The position numbers and the translations under genes are program-made. Of a DNA stretch of 64,000 nt, positions 35,720-47,409 are shown piece by piece (within the stretch, counting starts at the first letter, position 1; every line of letters begins with the position of its first letter). This DNA is from Opitutaceae bacterium. Its GTDB lineage: Bacteria > Verrucomicrobiota > Verrucomicrobiia > Opitutales > Opitutaceae. Under the pieces are notes generated by a model. That model saw only the letters and a list, made by a program, of their open reading frames with translations, had not been told where the DNA came from and made no database searches. The stretch covers positions 164,075-228,074 of the forward strand of contig JAUYAK010000063.1 of assembly GCA_030693515.1 (NCBI GenBank). Reading direction: 5' to 3'.

Positions 35720-37972
35720 TCAATGGCTCACGCCGTAGCTCACGTAGAAACCGCGGCGGTCGCCAGCTTTCTTCGACGTGTCGATGTAATCGCGGTCGGC
35801 GAGATTCTTCACGTTGAGCCGGAGCGAGTGTGCGAACTTCGAATCCGCCGGGCGCAGCCGGTAGCTCAGGCCGAGATCGACGACGGTGTAGCTGGGCAGC
35901 GAGATCGAGCGCCGGCCGTCGTGCGAGAGCGTGTAGCCGCGCCGCGGGCTGCTCGCCCCCTCGTTGATGCCGCCGGCGGTCGAATCGGGAAAAGTCTGGC
36001 CGGTGAACTGCATGCCGGCGTTGAACGCGAGGCCCTTCACCACGGCACCGAGGCTGTATTTGAGCGCGAGACCGTAGGTGACCGCGGGCAGTCGCGAGGG
36101 GCGGCGGCCGATGGAATCGAGGTCGCGGCCGTTGGAGACGACGTGCGCGTTCACATACCCATAGCCGCCCAGCAGCGTCAGGTCGGATGTCACGCGCCAC
36201 GTGAAGTCGAGTTCGACGCCCCTCGCGTTCTGGTTGCCGGCGGAGGTGGCGATGGTCGTGCCGTTGGGCAGCACTTCCGTGGCGCTGACACCCGTGCGAT
36301 CGATGTAGTAGCCACCGAGGGTGAACTGGAGTTTGTCGTCGAAGAGTCCCGCCTTGAAGCCGTAGTCCCAGCCGCGCGCCGTCTCGCTGGCGTTGAGCCC
36401 GGCGGTCGCGCGCTGCGCATTGGGCGAAAAGGAATTCGAGCGGTTCGCGTAGAACGCCACCTGCCGCGTGAGCTTGTAGTTCACGCCCACCATCGGGGAA
36501 AACTGGAAGTCGTGAAAGTGGTTGATCGTGGTGCGCGACGCGGGATTCGCCGCGGCGGCGGCCTTGTCCCAGAAATTGAAGGTGACGTTGTCCACCCGCG
36601 TCCCGGCGACCGCGATGAGCCGGTTGTCCAGCGTCGTGATTTGCTGCCGGAGGAAGCCGCCGTTCACATCGACCCGGGTGACGAGCTTGCGGTTGAGATT
36701 CGTGAAGACATCGGCGGAGAATGCCGGCACGCGGTAGTCGGGATTGTCCACGCTCAGACTGGCCGCGTAGTTGAGCGGGTTGTTGTTCACCGCAGCCGGG
36801 AGCTGCTTCGTGGGATTGTATTTCCAGTATTGCGAGTGGTCGGCGGTGAAGAGCGTCTTGTTGTCGAGCCGGCCGCCGAAGAGCTTGTAGTGCGCGAGCA
36901 GATCCACCTGGCCGGCGGCGCCGTCCTCGTTGATCCAGCCCTTGCTGACGGTGCGACCGGTGATGCGGCGCGTGAGCACGTCGAAGGTCGTGCTGTTGCC
37001 ATTGTTGAACGTGAGCGAATGGCGCCGGAACGCCGCCCCGCCGATGCGCAGCGACCACACGTCGCTGAGGCGGCTGTCGTAGGCGATGTTGAGCGAGGAC
37101 ACCTCGCGGTTCTGCTCCGAGGTCGGTCCGTTCTGGCTGAAATACTTCAGCTCGGTGGCGAGCCCCTGGATGCGGGCCGTGGCCGGCGCATTGGAAATCG
37201 AGCGGAACGGAATCGCGCCAACGGGGTTGGTGCGGCGCGCAAGCCATTCAAGTTCGACGAGGAGCGTGCCGCGCTGGGCGAATTTGTGCTGCACGGCGAG
37301 CGAGGCGGTTTTCGACCGCGTCATCGCCCACGGCGTCTCGTAGTTCCGCTCATGGAAACCGGCGCTGAGCGCGTAGGTCGTGCGGCCGTTGGCGCTGAGC
37401 GGTCCGGCGGCGTTGAGGTCGGCCCGCGTCGTCTGGTAGCTGCCGGTCGCGAGGGAGAAACTCTGTTTCGGCCGTTCGCTGGGTCGCTTGGTGATGATGT
37501 TCACCATGCCGGCGGGCGTGGTCATGCCGTAAATCGCCGCGGCGGGGCCCTTGATGACCTCGATGCGGTCGACGTTCACGCGGTCGACGAGGCCGAGGCG
37601 GAGGAAGCCGTTTCGCAGGTAGGAGGTCGCGCCGTAGCCGCGGATGTTCACGTTGCCGCCGCCGTTGTCGAAATTGTTCACCGAACTCGTGTAGCCGAGA
37701 TCGTTGATCTCAAAGTAGGCGAAGTCCTGCAGGAACTCGCTCGTGATCACATTCACCGTGAAGGTCAGGTCCTTGATCGCCGTGCGCACGCGCGTGCCGG
37801 TGATCGACTCGGCGGCGACGTAGCTGTCGTCCGTGTTTTCGATGACGGTGAATTCGGAGAGGCGCACCGTTGGATCAGTCGAAGGGCGGGGCGCCTGCGC
37901 GACGACCGCAGCGCTCGTGGCGATGCCGGCGAAGAGCAGGGTGATGAGACGGATGAGGGAGGGGGTTTGCAT
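35720..37972 (-). CDS. TonB-dependent outer-membrane receptor (siderophore type)
   Basis: 750 residues with a signal peptide (LIRLITLLFAGIATSAAVVA). A TonB-box-like stretch (VRLSEFTVIEN) precedes the plug domain (NVNIRGYGATSYLRNGFLR, VEVIKGPAAAIYGMTTPAG matching the receptor plug consensus) and a beta-barrel ending SKKAGDRRGFYVSYGVSH. The form is that of ferric-siderophore/catecholate receptors, but Opitutaceae use many such proteins for glycans, and the neighbouring genes favour a carbohydrate. It lies directly upstream of the sigma/FecR-LamG pair. Confidence 0.88.
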   Translation of the reverse strand: MQTPSLIRLITLLFAGIATSAAVVAQAPRPSTDPTVRLSEFTVIENTDDSYVAAESITGTRVRTAIKDLTFTVNVITSEFLQDFAYFEINDLGYTSSVNNFDNGGGNVNIRGYGATSYLRNGFLRLGLVDRVNVDRIEVIKGPAAAIYGMTTPAGMVNIITKRPSERPKQSFSLATGSYQTTRADLNAAGPLSANGRTTYALSAGFHERNYETPWAMTRSKTASLAVQHKFAQRGTLLVELEWLARRTNPVGAIPFRSISNAPATARIQGLATELKYFSQNGPTSEQNREVSSLNIAYDSRLSDVWSLRIGGAAFRRHSLTFNNGNSTTFDVLTRRITGRTVSKGWINEDGAAGQVDLLAHYKLFGGRLDNKTLFTADHSQYWKYNPTKQLPAAVNNNPLNYAASLSVDNPDYRVPAFSADVFTNLNRKLVTRVDVNGGFLRQQITTLDNRLIAVAGTRVDNVTFNFWDKAAAAANPASRTTINHFHDFQFSPMVGVNYKLTRQVAFYANRSNSFSPNAQRATAGLNASETARGWDYGFKAGLFDDKLQFTLGGYYIDRTGVSATEVLPNGTTIATSAGNQNARGVELDFTWRVTSDLTLLGGYGYVNAHVVSNGRDLDSIGRRPSRLPAVTYGLALKYSLGAVVKGLAFNAGMQFTGQTFPDSTAGGINEGASSPRRGYTLSHDGRRSISLPSYTVVDLGLSYRLRPADSKFAHSLRLNVKNLADRDYIDTSKKAGDRRGFYVSYGVSH

Positions 37973-38025
37973 GGGAAAATTACAGGAGGTCAGGTCGGTG
38001 CGGTCGGCAGCCCAAGGAGGGAAGA

Positions 38026-38358
38026 TCACTTCGGGGCGGGCGTTTTCGCCGCGTCGGCACCTTTCTTGGCGCCACCTTTGCCACCGCCACCCGGCGGTTG
38101 GATCGCGGCGATCTCGGCGTCGTCGAGCTTGGCATCCTTGTTCTTATCGTAGGCCGCGAACGGGCCCTTCGGATCGGCGGCAAAGGCCTTGCGGACGGCG
38201 GCTACTTCGTCGCCGTCAATCACGCCGTTCTTGTTCTTATCGAATTCCGCGAAGATGCGGGCCTTCGGCCCGGTGCCGGCCGCGGCGTGCGCCGTGCGAG
38301 TGAAGATCCCGAGGCCGAGAGCCGCCGCGATAGGGACAAGCAAGTGGATTTTTTTCAT
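38026..38358 (-). CDS. Exported EF-hand calcium-binding protein
   Basis: 110 residues: a signal peptide (LLVPIAAALGLGIFTRTAHA) and two EF-hand loops (DKNKNGVIDGDE and DKNKDAKLDDAE), then a Gly/Lys-rich tail. Calcium binding is likely from the loops. It lies between a DUF1080 gene and the TonB receptor gene on the same strand; the function is unknown. Confidence 0.82.
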   Translation of the reverse strand: MKKIHLLVPIAAALGLGIFTRTAHAAAGTGPKARIFAEFDKNKNGVIDGDEVAAVRKAFAADPKGPFAAYDKNKDAKLDDAEIAAIQPPGGGGKGGAKKGADAAKTPAPK

Positions 38359-38398
38359 GGAGAAATGGCGCGAAGCAAATTCCGCGTGTGGGGTGTTG

Positions 38399-39130
38399 TC
38401 ATTTTTCAACCACCCAGATGTTGCGGAACTGCAGCGGCATCCCGTGCTCCTGGAGCAGGAGCGGCCCGGTCGCGGCCTCGCCGAGCCGGCCCGCTGCGCC
38501 GGTCGGCGGATCGAGTTCCTGATCGCGGTAGAGTTCGACGCCGTTGAGCCGCACGGTGGCGCGGGCCTTGGCGATTTTCTTGCCCGCAGCATCGAAGCGC
38601 GGCGCGGTAAACTCCACGTCGAGGGTCTGCCATGCGAGCGGCGGGCGCGAGGCGCGGGCCTGGGGCAGCGTGCCCTTGGGCGTGCAGTTGCCGAGGTTGC
38701 CACAGGGCGAACCGTCGGTGCGGCCGAAGCTCTCATTGATGTCCACCTCGTAGCGCGCTTGGAAATAAATGCCGCTGTTGGTCGGCGCGCCGAGGGTGCG
38801 GAATTCCGCGTGCAGACGCAGGTCGCCGAAGCTGCGGCGCGAGATGAGGCTGTCGCTCCCGGGCACGACCTCCACCGCCCCGCCGGCAACAAGCTTCCAT
38901 TTCGCGGGGCCGTCTTCCTTGAGCCAGTCCTTGCCAGCTTTTTTCGCCCACGCGTCGAGACTCGTGCCGTCGAGCAGCACGACGGCACCCGCGGGAGGCT
39001 TCGCGCCGAGCGTGGGCGGCTCCGGAGTGATGGGCTGCGCACCGGGCTTGGCGGGGATGAAGGCCGCGGCTTGCTGCTCGGCCGCCGTGAGTCCCACGGC
39101 GAGCAACGCGAAAAAGATGAGGTGTTTCAT
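38399..39130 (-). CDS. DUF1080 protein (3-keto-glycoside hydrolase/lyase-like)
   Basis: 243 residues with a signal peptide (HLIFFALLAVGLTAAE). The concanavalin-like DUF1080 domain is evident from VVLLDGTSLDAWAKK, SFGDLRLHAEFRT, NSGIYFQARYEVDI and GMPLQFRNIWVVEK. Members cleave glycosidic bonds of 3-keto sugars by elimination. Its position 4 bases downstream of a sugar isomerase/epimerase gene and near Gfo/Idh/MocA and ThuA genes supports a 3-keto-glycoside route. The C-terminal RNIWV motif is intact. Confidence 0.85.
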   Translation of the reverse strand: MKHLIFFALLAVGLTAAEQQAAAFIPAKPGAQPITPEPPTLGAKPPAGAVVLLDGTSLDAWAKKAGKDWLKEDGPAKWKLVAGGAVEVVPGSDSLISRRSFGDLRLHAEFRTLGAPTNSGIYFQARYEVDINESFGRTDGSPCGNLGNCTPKGTLPQARASRPPLAWQTLDVEFTAPRFDAAGKKIAKARATVRLNGVELYRDQELDPPTGAAGRLGEAATGPLLLQEHGMPLQFRNIWVVEK

Positions 39131-39134
39131 AGGC

Positions 39135-40127
39135 TCACGCCGTCTCCACGAGCGCCTGCCGCACCTCGGCGAGGAACTTCGGCACCACGGTGAACGGATC
39201 GTAGGCCGGCCCCCCGCCGCCGCGCGGCGAGAGCGTCTCGAGCGGCAGGTAGCCTCGATAGCCGGACGCGCGGATAATCTTCAGCAGACGCTTTAGATCC
39301 GTCGGTGCCTCGGCTTCCTTTTCGACGCCGAGCGGGCTCTGTTTGATCTGCCAGTTCACCGCGTAGGGCGCGGCCTTCGCAATTTCGGCGTAGGGATCGG
39401 CGGCCTTGAAGTAGCCGGTGTCCACGATCGCCCCGCACCACGGCGAGTCCACGCGGTTGAGCAGGGCGATGAGGTCGGCGGCGGTCTTGATGAAATCGCC
39501 GTGGTTCTGCACGCCGATGATCACGCCGTGCTGCGCACCATGCTCGGCGCACGCGCGAATGTCGTCGGCGATCCATTTTTCGACTTCGTCGCGCTTTGCG
39601 CCGTTGGAGACGGTCTCCCAAGTCTGCGCACGCATTTGCGTGTCGGCAAAGACCCGCACCACCGGCGCACCGAGCTTCGCGGCCATCTCGACGGTGCGCT
39701 TGACCCACTCGAGGTCCTTCGCCCGCGCCGCCTTGTCGGCGACGGTGAAGTTGTTGCCCGTGCCCGTGCCGCTGATGGCGAGGCCGAGCTCGAAGCAACG
39801 GCGCTTGAAGTCGAAGAGGAACTTGTCCGGGGCCACCTTCCGCTCGCGATAGCCGGGAAAGTAATACGCGGTCGGATCGATGGCGTCGAAGTTGTGCTTC
39901 GCGCAGAACTCGGCGAGTTCGGCGAGGCTCATCCCCGCCCCGCGGCCGAGGAGCTGGTCGTTGAGCAGCTTGGCGAAGGAGTAGGCGTTGAGTGAGAGCT
40001 TGAGACTCGCGCCCCCGACGCGCTTCGGTGGCTCGGCCGCTAGCGCGGGCACGACGGCCAGTGCGCCCGCGACCGGCAGGACTGCGGCGGATTTCAGGAA
40101 ACGGCGGCGGGAGAAAGAATCGATCAT
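39135..40127 (-). CDS. Exported sugar phosphate isomerase/epimerase-like TIM-barrel protein
   Basis: 330 residues. A twin-arginine signal (SRRRFLKSAAVLPVAG) directs the folded, probably metal-loaded protein to the periplasm. The xylose-isomerase-like TIM barrel carries candidate metal ligands in VIIGVQNHGDF (Asn/His), GAIVDTGYF (Asp) and YLPLETLSP (Glu). Relatives isomerise or epimerise (keto) sugars. It is next to the DUF1080 gene with a 4-base gap, so the two act together. Confidence 0.84.
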   Translation of the reverse strand: MIDSFSRRRFLKSAAVLPVAGALAVVPALAAEPPKRVGGASLKLSLNAYSFAKLLNDQLLGRGAGMSLAELAEFCAKHNFDAIDPTAYYFPGYRERKVAPDKFLFDFKRRCFELGLAISGTGTGNNFTVADKAARAKDLEWVKRTVEMAAKLGAPVVRVFADTQMRAQTWETVSNGAKRDEVEKWIADDIRACAEHGAQHGVIIGVQNHGDFIKTAADLIALLNRVDSPWCGAIVDTGYFKAADPYAEIAKAAPYAVNWQIKQSPLGVEKEAEAPTDLKRLLKIIRASGYRGYLPLETLSPRGGGGPAYDPFTVVPKFLAEVRQALVETA

Positions 40128-40243
40128 GGGGCGGGGTGAAATGGGCGAACCATAAGATAATAGCAGCGCCCCGCCCAATTGGGACAATGCTTTGGCTGTC
40201 TCGAATTCGCCGCCCTGAGCTATTGAGTTTCAATCCCCGCATC

Positions 40244-41428
40244 ATGCGCCCCGCCCTCATCCTCGCCCTTGTTTTCCTGCTCCCCGGCTCCCCGTTTTCC
40301 GTCGCCGCGCCCGCCGACACGGCGTTCCGACACCCCGGCGTGCTCGTCAACTCCGCCCAGCTCGACCTCGTCAAGCAGCGTGTGACCGCCGGGGCGGAGC
40401 CTCAGAAAACCGCCTTCGCCGCGCTCCTCGCGAGCCCGTTCGGGGCGCTGGATTACACGCCGAGTCCGCGCGCGATCGTCGAGTGCGGCTCGTTTTCCCG
40501 CCCCGATCTCGGCTGCAAGGACGAGCGACGCGACGCCACCGCCGCGTGGTCGCACGCGCTTGCCTGGCACATAACCGGAAATGAACGGCACGCGCGCCTC
40601 GCCATCCGCATCATGAACGCGTGGTCCTCCACACTCACGGGCGGCCACACGCTCGCCAACGGCCCCGTGCAGGCCGCTTGGTCCGCCGCGCTCTGGCCGC
40701 GGGCGGCCGAGATCATCCGGCACACCTCGCCGTTCTGGGCCCCCGAGGACATCGCACGCTTCGAAAAAATGCTCCGCGAGCAATACGTGCCGTCGCTCGT
40801 CATCGGCTCCGACGAAAACGGCAACAAGGAGCTCACGATGAGCGAGGCGCTGATCGCCATCGGCGTGTTTTGCAACGACCGCCCGATCTTCGACGCCGGC
40901 GTGAAGCTGTGGCGCGCCCGCGCTCCCGGCTACATCTACCTGCCGACCGACGGAGCCGAGCCCGTGCCGCCGCCGAGTGGCAACCGCAAGAAAGCCCCCT
41001 GGGGCAACAAAGGGAAAACCACGCCTCTCGTAGCCGGCTTATTGCAGGAGACCATGCGCGATCCGCATCACGCCAACATGGGCTTCTCCTCGATGGTCAA
41101 CGCCGCCGAGACCGCCTTTCATCAGGGCCTCGACCTCTACGCCGAGCAAGGCGGGCGCATGATCGCGGCGATGGAATACCAAGCGCAGTTCCTGCCACCC
41201 CACTCCGCGCCGCCGCCGCCGAACCTCGAGTTCGCGCTCCAGCCCACGTGGGAGATCGCGTTCAACCATTTCCACCGCCGCCGCGGTGTCGCGCTCCCGC
41301 TCATGGCAAAAGTCATCCCGCTCAACCGCCCTACCGGAGCCGACCTGAACCACATGGCGTGGGAGACGCTGACCCATGGCGATACTGGTGCAGCGGGCAT
41401 CACGCCGGCGGCCGCGGCACCACGCTGA
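40244..41428 (+). CDS. Exported alginate-lyase-like polysaccharide lyase family protein
   Basis: 394 residues. A signal peptide (ALILALVFLLPGSPFSVAA) is followed by an alpha/alpha-barrel typical of the alginate lyase domain: HPGVLVNSAQLDLVKQRV, AWHITGNERHARLAIRIMNA, DENGNKELTMSEALIAIGVF and DPHHANMGFSSMVNAAETAF. The Asn/His/Tyr positions of such lyases seem partly retained, but the C-terminal beta-sandwich of larger lyases is missing. Acid polysaccharide breakdown in the periplasm is likely; the polymer is unknown. It is the only plus-strand gene in this cluster and is divergent from the isomerase gene. Confidence 0.75.
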   Translation: MRPALILALVFLLPGSPFSVAAPADTAFRHPGVLVNSAQLDLVKQRVTAGAEPQKTAFAALLASPFGALDYTPSPRAIVECGSFSRPDLGCKDERRDATAAWSHALAWHITGNERHARLAIRIMNAWSSTLTGGHTLANGPVQAAWSAALWPRAAEIIRHTSPFWAPEDIARFEKMLREQYVPSLVIGSDENGNKELTMSEALIAIGVFCNDRPIFDAGVKLWRARAPGYIYLPTDGAEPVPPPSGNRKKAPWGNKGKTTPLVAGLLQETMRDPHHANMGFSSMVNAAETAFHQGLDLYAEQGGRMIAAMEYQAQFLPPHSAPPPPNLEFALQPTWEIAFNHFHRRRGVALPLMAKVIPLNRPTGADLNHMAWETLTHGDTGAAGITPAAAAPR

Positions 41429-41445
41429 CTCCTGGGCTCCCCGCG

Positions 41446-42849
41446 TCAGCCCGGCAGCTCCCACCCCGCGCGATACATGCCGCGGATGATCGCGTCGGCC
41501 TCCGGGCGGCCGGGCACTTTCAGGTTGGCGGAGTCCCACTCGAAGGGTTTGCCCAGGCGCAGCGCGAGCACGCCGAGCAGGCCGATCTCGGTGAGCCGCG
41601 CGCCGTAGGCGAAATTGCTGCTCGCCGCATCGCCACCCTTGATCGCGTCGAGCCAGTCGCGGTGGTGGCCGGGCACGCGCTTGAGCACTTGCGGCGGCTT
41701 CTCCACCGTGGCGCGCAAGCTCTCCGGGAAAATCCGCGGCGGGGCGCCCGCGCCGTCGCACTGGATGACGCCCTTTTCGCCGATGAACATCGTGCCGCGG
41801 TTCGGCAGCGTGAATTTCCCGAGCGCCTCGGGCGCGGAGGGGCGCAGGCCACCATCCATCCATGTGAGCCGCTGCGCTGGCCAGTCGCCGCGCGCCGGAA
41901 AATCGAAATGGATCATGCAGCCGTGCGGCGCGATCTCGGCGTCGGTCGGGCCCACGGCGTAGGATTCGACGCGCGTGGGCGCCGCCAGATCGAAGGCCCA
42001 CGTGGCCGCGTCCATGTCGTGGCATGCAAAATCGCCCATCACCGTCGTGCCGAACGCCCAGAAATCGCGCCACGCCACGGGGTGATAGGCCACATGAAAG
42101 TCCCGCGGCTCGCGCGGCCCGATCCACAGGTCCCAGTTCATGCCGGCGGGCACGGCCTGCGCTTCGGCGGGCTTCGTCGTGAGCGCCGGGTTCCAGCGCT
42201 TGGTGCCGACCCACGAGTAGATTTGTTTCACGGGGCCGATCGTGCCGGCGCGGAGATGCTCGACGGTGTCGCGGATCCCGGGATTCGAGTGCCCCTGGTT
42301 GCCCATCTGCGTCGCGACGCCCGTTTCCTTGGCCACCCGCGCGACTTCGCGCGCCTCCCAGATGTTGTGCGTGAGTGGCTTCTCGCAATACACGTGCTTG
42401 CCCGCGCGCATCGCGCGGATCGACACGATGGCGTGCAGGTGGTCGGGCGTCGCGCAGAGGATCGCGTCGAGGCTTTTTTCCTTTTCGAGCATCACGCGGA
42501 AATCCTCGTAGCCCGCGCAACGATAGCCCGGCGTCGCCTTGCCGTGGTGTTCTTCGGCGATCTTGATCGCGGGAAGCCGGCCGCCGACGCCCTTGTAATA
42601 GTATTTTTCCAGGCCGAACGTCTCCGCCGGATCGGCGATCGCCACGACTTGCGCGTCGGGCTGAGCAAGGAGCGAGCGCAAGTTCTGGGTGCCGCGCCCA
42701 CCCGCGCCCACGATGGCCACGGCGATCTTCTCGCTCGGCGGCACGAAGCGCGGGCCACCGAGCACATGGCGGGGCAAAATCTGGAACAGGGTCACCGCCG
42801 TGGCGGTGGTCTTGAGAAACTGGCGGCGGGTGGACGGGGTGACTTTCAT
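41446..42849 (-). CDS. Exported Gfo/Idh/MocA family oxidoreductase
   Basis: 467 residues with a Tat signal (TRRQFLKTTATAVTLFQ). The NAD(P)-binding fold shows VAIVGAGGRGTQNL, then LCATPDHLHA and the family lysine in KHVYCEKPLTHN. The C-terminal half contains FGTTVMGDFACHDMD, typical of large exported Verrucomicrobia/Planctomycetes members. It would oxidise or rearrange a sugar ring hydroxyl with a tightly held nicotinamide cofactor, feeding DUF1080 and isomerase steps encoded downstream. Confidence 0.88.
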   Translation of the reverse strand: MKVTPSTRRQFLKTTATAVTLFQILPRHVLGGPRFVPPSEKIAVAIVGAGGRGTQNLRSLLAQPDAQVVAIADPAETFGLEKYYYKGVGGRLPAIKIAEEHHGKATPGYRCAGYEDFRVMLEKEKSLDAILCATPDHLHAIVSIRAMRAGKHVYCEKPLTHNIWEAREVARVAKETGVATQMGNQGHSNPGIRDTVEHLRAGTIGPVKQIYSWVGTKRWNPALTTKPAEAQAVPAGMNWDLWIGPREPRDFHVAYHPVAWRDFWAFGTTVMGDFACHDMDAATWAFDLAAPTRVESYAVGPTDAEIAPHGCMIHFDFPARGDWPAQRLTWMDGGLRPSAPEALGKFTLPNRGTMFIGEKGVIQCDGAGAPPRIFPESLRATVEKPPQVLKRVPGHHRDWLDAIKGGDAASSNFAYGARLTEIGLLGVLALRLGKPFEWDSANLKVPGRPEADAIIRGMYRAGWELPG

Positions 42850-42869
42850 GGGCGGAGGGGTGCGCCTAG

Positions 42870-43721
42870 TCAGACGCGGTAGAACGCCTCGGCGTTGCGC
42901 ACATAAAGGCGATGCCGCTCGTCGGGCGAGCAGCCGCGCAGCACGTCGTCGAGGGTCGCAACCCAACGCGGATAGTCGCCCGCGAGCGTGCTCACGGGCC
43001 AGTCACCGCCAAACATCACGCGGTCGAAGCCGAAGCACGCGATCGCGTGGTCGAGATACGGGCGCAGGTCGGCGGGTGTCCACGCCGCGTGGTCGGCCTC
43101 GGTCGCGACGCCGCTAATCTTGCACCAGACGTTGGGCAACGCCGCGAGTTCGCGGAGCTGCGCGCGCCACGGGTCGAGCCGGCCGGCCTTGATGCCGGGC
43201 TTGCCGATGTGATCGAGGATGAAGTTCACGCCGGGGCACTGCCGCACGAGTTCGATCGCCGAAGCGAGTTGCCGGTGGAAAATGCAGAGGTCGAAGCTGA
43301 GCCCGTGCCGCGCCAGCCGGCGCACGCCGCGGACGAAGTCGGGCCGCAGGCAAAACGCGTCGTCCTTTTCCTCCTGGAGCAGGCGGCGCACTCCTTTGAC
43401 GAGCGGATTGGCCGCCAGCGCCGCCAGCGCGGGTTCGACGGCGTCGCCCAGCTCCAGCGGAGCCTGCGCCACGATCCCGCGGATCCGCGGATCAACCCGC
43501 GCGAGCTCGGCCACCCAGTCGGCCTCCGCCTGCGACTGCGCAGGGTCGCACTCGCACTGCACGAAGACCATCTTGGCCACCGCCACCGCGCCGCACGCCC
43601 GGCGGTAATCGTCGAGCAGGTGGTTGCGGTTGAGCGCCGGCACATTCGGCAGCCACGCATAGCGCAGCCGGCCGAGGTCCCAGAGATGGAGGTGCGTATC
43701 GACGAGGGGGAAGGAGGGCAT
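42870..43721 (-). CDS. Amidohydrolase-2 family lactonase-like protein
   Basis: 283 residues without signal peptide. It starts with the metal motif FPLVDTHLHLWDLGRLRYAW and continues with the family's NFILDHIGKPGI and VMFGGDWPVS motifs. The pattern is that of L-fuconolactonase / 2-pyrone-4,6-dicarboxylate hydrolase relatives, so hydrolysis of a sugar lactone in the cytosol is likely. It lies upstream of the Gfo/Idh/MocA gene with a 20-base gap. Confidence 0.85.
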   Translation of the reverse strand: MPSFPLVDTHLHLWDLGRLRYAWLPNVPALNRNHLLDDYRRACGAVAVAKMVFVQCECDPAQSQAEADWVAELARVDPRIRGIVAQAPLELGDAVEPALAALAANPLVKGVRRLLQEEKDDAFCLRPDFVRGVRRLARHGLSFDLCIFHRQLASAIELVRQCPGVNFILDHIGKPGIKAGRLDPWRAQLRELAALPNVWCKISGVATEADHAAWTPADLRPYLDHAIACFGFDRVMFGGDWPVSTLAGDYPRWVATLDDVLRGCSPDERHRLYVRNAEAFYRV

Positions 43722-43733
43722 AAGTCAGATTGT

Positions 43734-43809
43734 CACAGAGTTCACCGAGGACAAACCTGAGGCCACGGAGCAAGGCGCATTCTCTGTGCCCTCGGATTGG
43801 AACTCTGTG
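43734..43809. repeat. Interrupted palindrome of the CACAGAGTTC / GAACTCTGTG type
   Basis: CACAGAGTTC (43734-43743) is matched exactly by GAACTCTGTG (43800-43809), and CCGAGG / CCTCGG just inside (43745-43750 and 43790-43795) also pair. The sequence lies upstream of the amidohydrolase gene and is lower in G+C than its flanks. Motifs of this kind (CACAGAG..CTCTGTG) recur between genes in Verrucomicrobia from general knowledge; not checked here. Confidence 0.5.
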
Positions 43810-43873
43810 CGCTTTGTGTCAAAAATTCTGTTTCCTCGGCGGGAGCCTGAGGTCGCGACGCGATTTGCCCGCT

Positions 43874-44698
43874 TCAGCGCGAGCCCGCGACTTTCGTGTT
43901 CTGCCCCAGCCCTTCGGGTCCGAGGCCATTGTAGCCGCCGTCCACCGGCAGGTCCGTGCCCGTGATGAACGACGCGTCGTCGCTCAGCAAAAACAACACT
44001 GGCCCCGCGATCTCCACCGGGTGGCCCGTCCGCCCGAGCATGTGAAACTACCCCCAGATCGGGTCGTATTTCGCGCGGTCGCCGCCGGCGGCCTTGTCCA
44101 CCTCGCGCGTCCAAATCCAGCCGGGGCTCACGCTGTTCACCCGGATTTTGTGCGGCGCGAGGTCGAGCGCGGCGCAGCGCGTGAGCTGGGTGACGGCGCC
44201 CTTGGCGGCGTTGTAGGTCCAGCGGTTCGGCTGCGCGACCCACGCCGAAATGCTCGACACGTTTACGATCGCGCCCCCGCCCTGCCGCCGCATCGGCTCC
44301 GCCACGAGCTGCGTGAGCCGCGCAAACGCCACCGGCCCCACGCCGAATGACCGCGCGAAATCCGTCGGCGTCGCATCGAGGCCTTTTGCCAGAAACGAAA
44401 ACGCGTTGTTCACGAGGCAGTCGATCCGCCCGTGCCGTCCGAGCACCTGTGCGACCAGCTCTTCACAGAATTTCTCCTCAACGAGATCGCCGGTCACGAT
44501 CAGCGGAGAAAAGCCCGCCGCCGCAAACGCCGTGCGCCCTTCGTCCGCATCCGCCGGCAGGCCGCTCACCACGACCACCGCGCCCTCGCGCAACAGCTCC
44601 AGCGCGATCGCAAACCCAATCCCATGCGTGCCTCCGGTCACGAGCGCGACCTTCCCGGAAAAACGTCCGGCAATAGGTTGGCGCGTGGCGGGGTTCAT
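43874..44698 (-). pseudogene. SDR-family dehydrogenase interrupted by one in-frame amber codon
   Basis: From ATG 44698 the frame encodes a classic short-chain dehydrogenase: VALVTGGTHGIGFAIAL (cofactor), CLVNNAFSF, and the catalytic Ser, YNAAKGA (Tyr/Lys) and VNSVSPGWIWT. A TAG at 44048-44050 ends it after 216 residues (KYDPIWG-stop). The same frame continues without shift for 57 codons to TGA 43874-43876 as [35 protein letters not shown], which is exactly the expected SDR C terminus. One base change, most simply CAG to TAG, therefore separates it from an intact 273-residue enzyme. The truncated product lacks the subunit-contact C terminus and is probably inactive. Confidence 0.82.
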
Positions 44699-44713
44699 GC
44701 GTGGCGCGAAGTA

Positions 44714-44732
44714 GGGCGGGTTTCCCACCCGC
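44714..44732. repeat. Short GC-rich hairpin between the SDR and ligase genes
   Basis: GCGGGT / ACCCGC (44716-44721 and 44727-44732) around TTCCC, preceded by TAGG. No T-run follows on the minus strand, so it is more like a REP-type palindrome than a terminator. Confidence 0.4.
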
Positions 44733-44772
44733 TCTCAAGCCCGGCCAGACTTTTCTGAGCGCACGTCAGACG

Positions 44773-47334
<2,562 letters not shown>

Positions 47335-47409
47335 GGGCTGCCCTTGGCGCCATCCAAGGTGTCACCGTCACACTTGACGCGGAAAGCCGGCCGCGCAGGC
47401 TTTCGCCCC

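Noticed and set aside
29734..44050. TAG reassigned to an amino acid, because four in-frame TAG codons interrupt recognisable proteins
   Set aside because: TAG ends several intact genes at the expected place (permease at 5277, methyltransferase at 26092, TPR protein at 29591, VOC protein at 31569), and the glycosyltransferase also has frameshifts. Ordinary gene decay explains the data.
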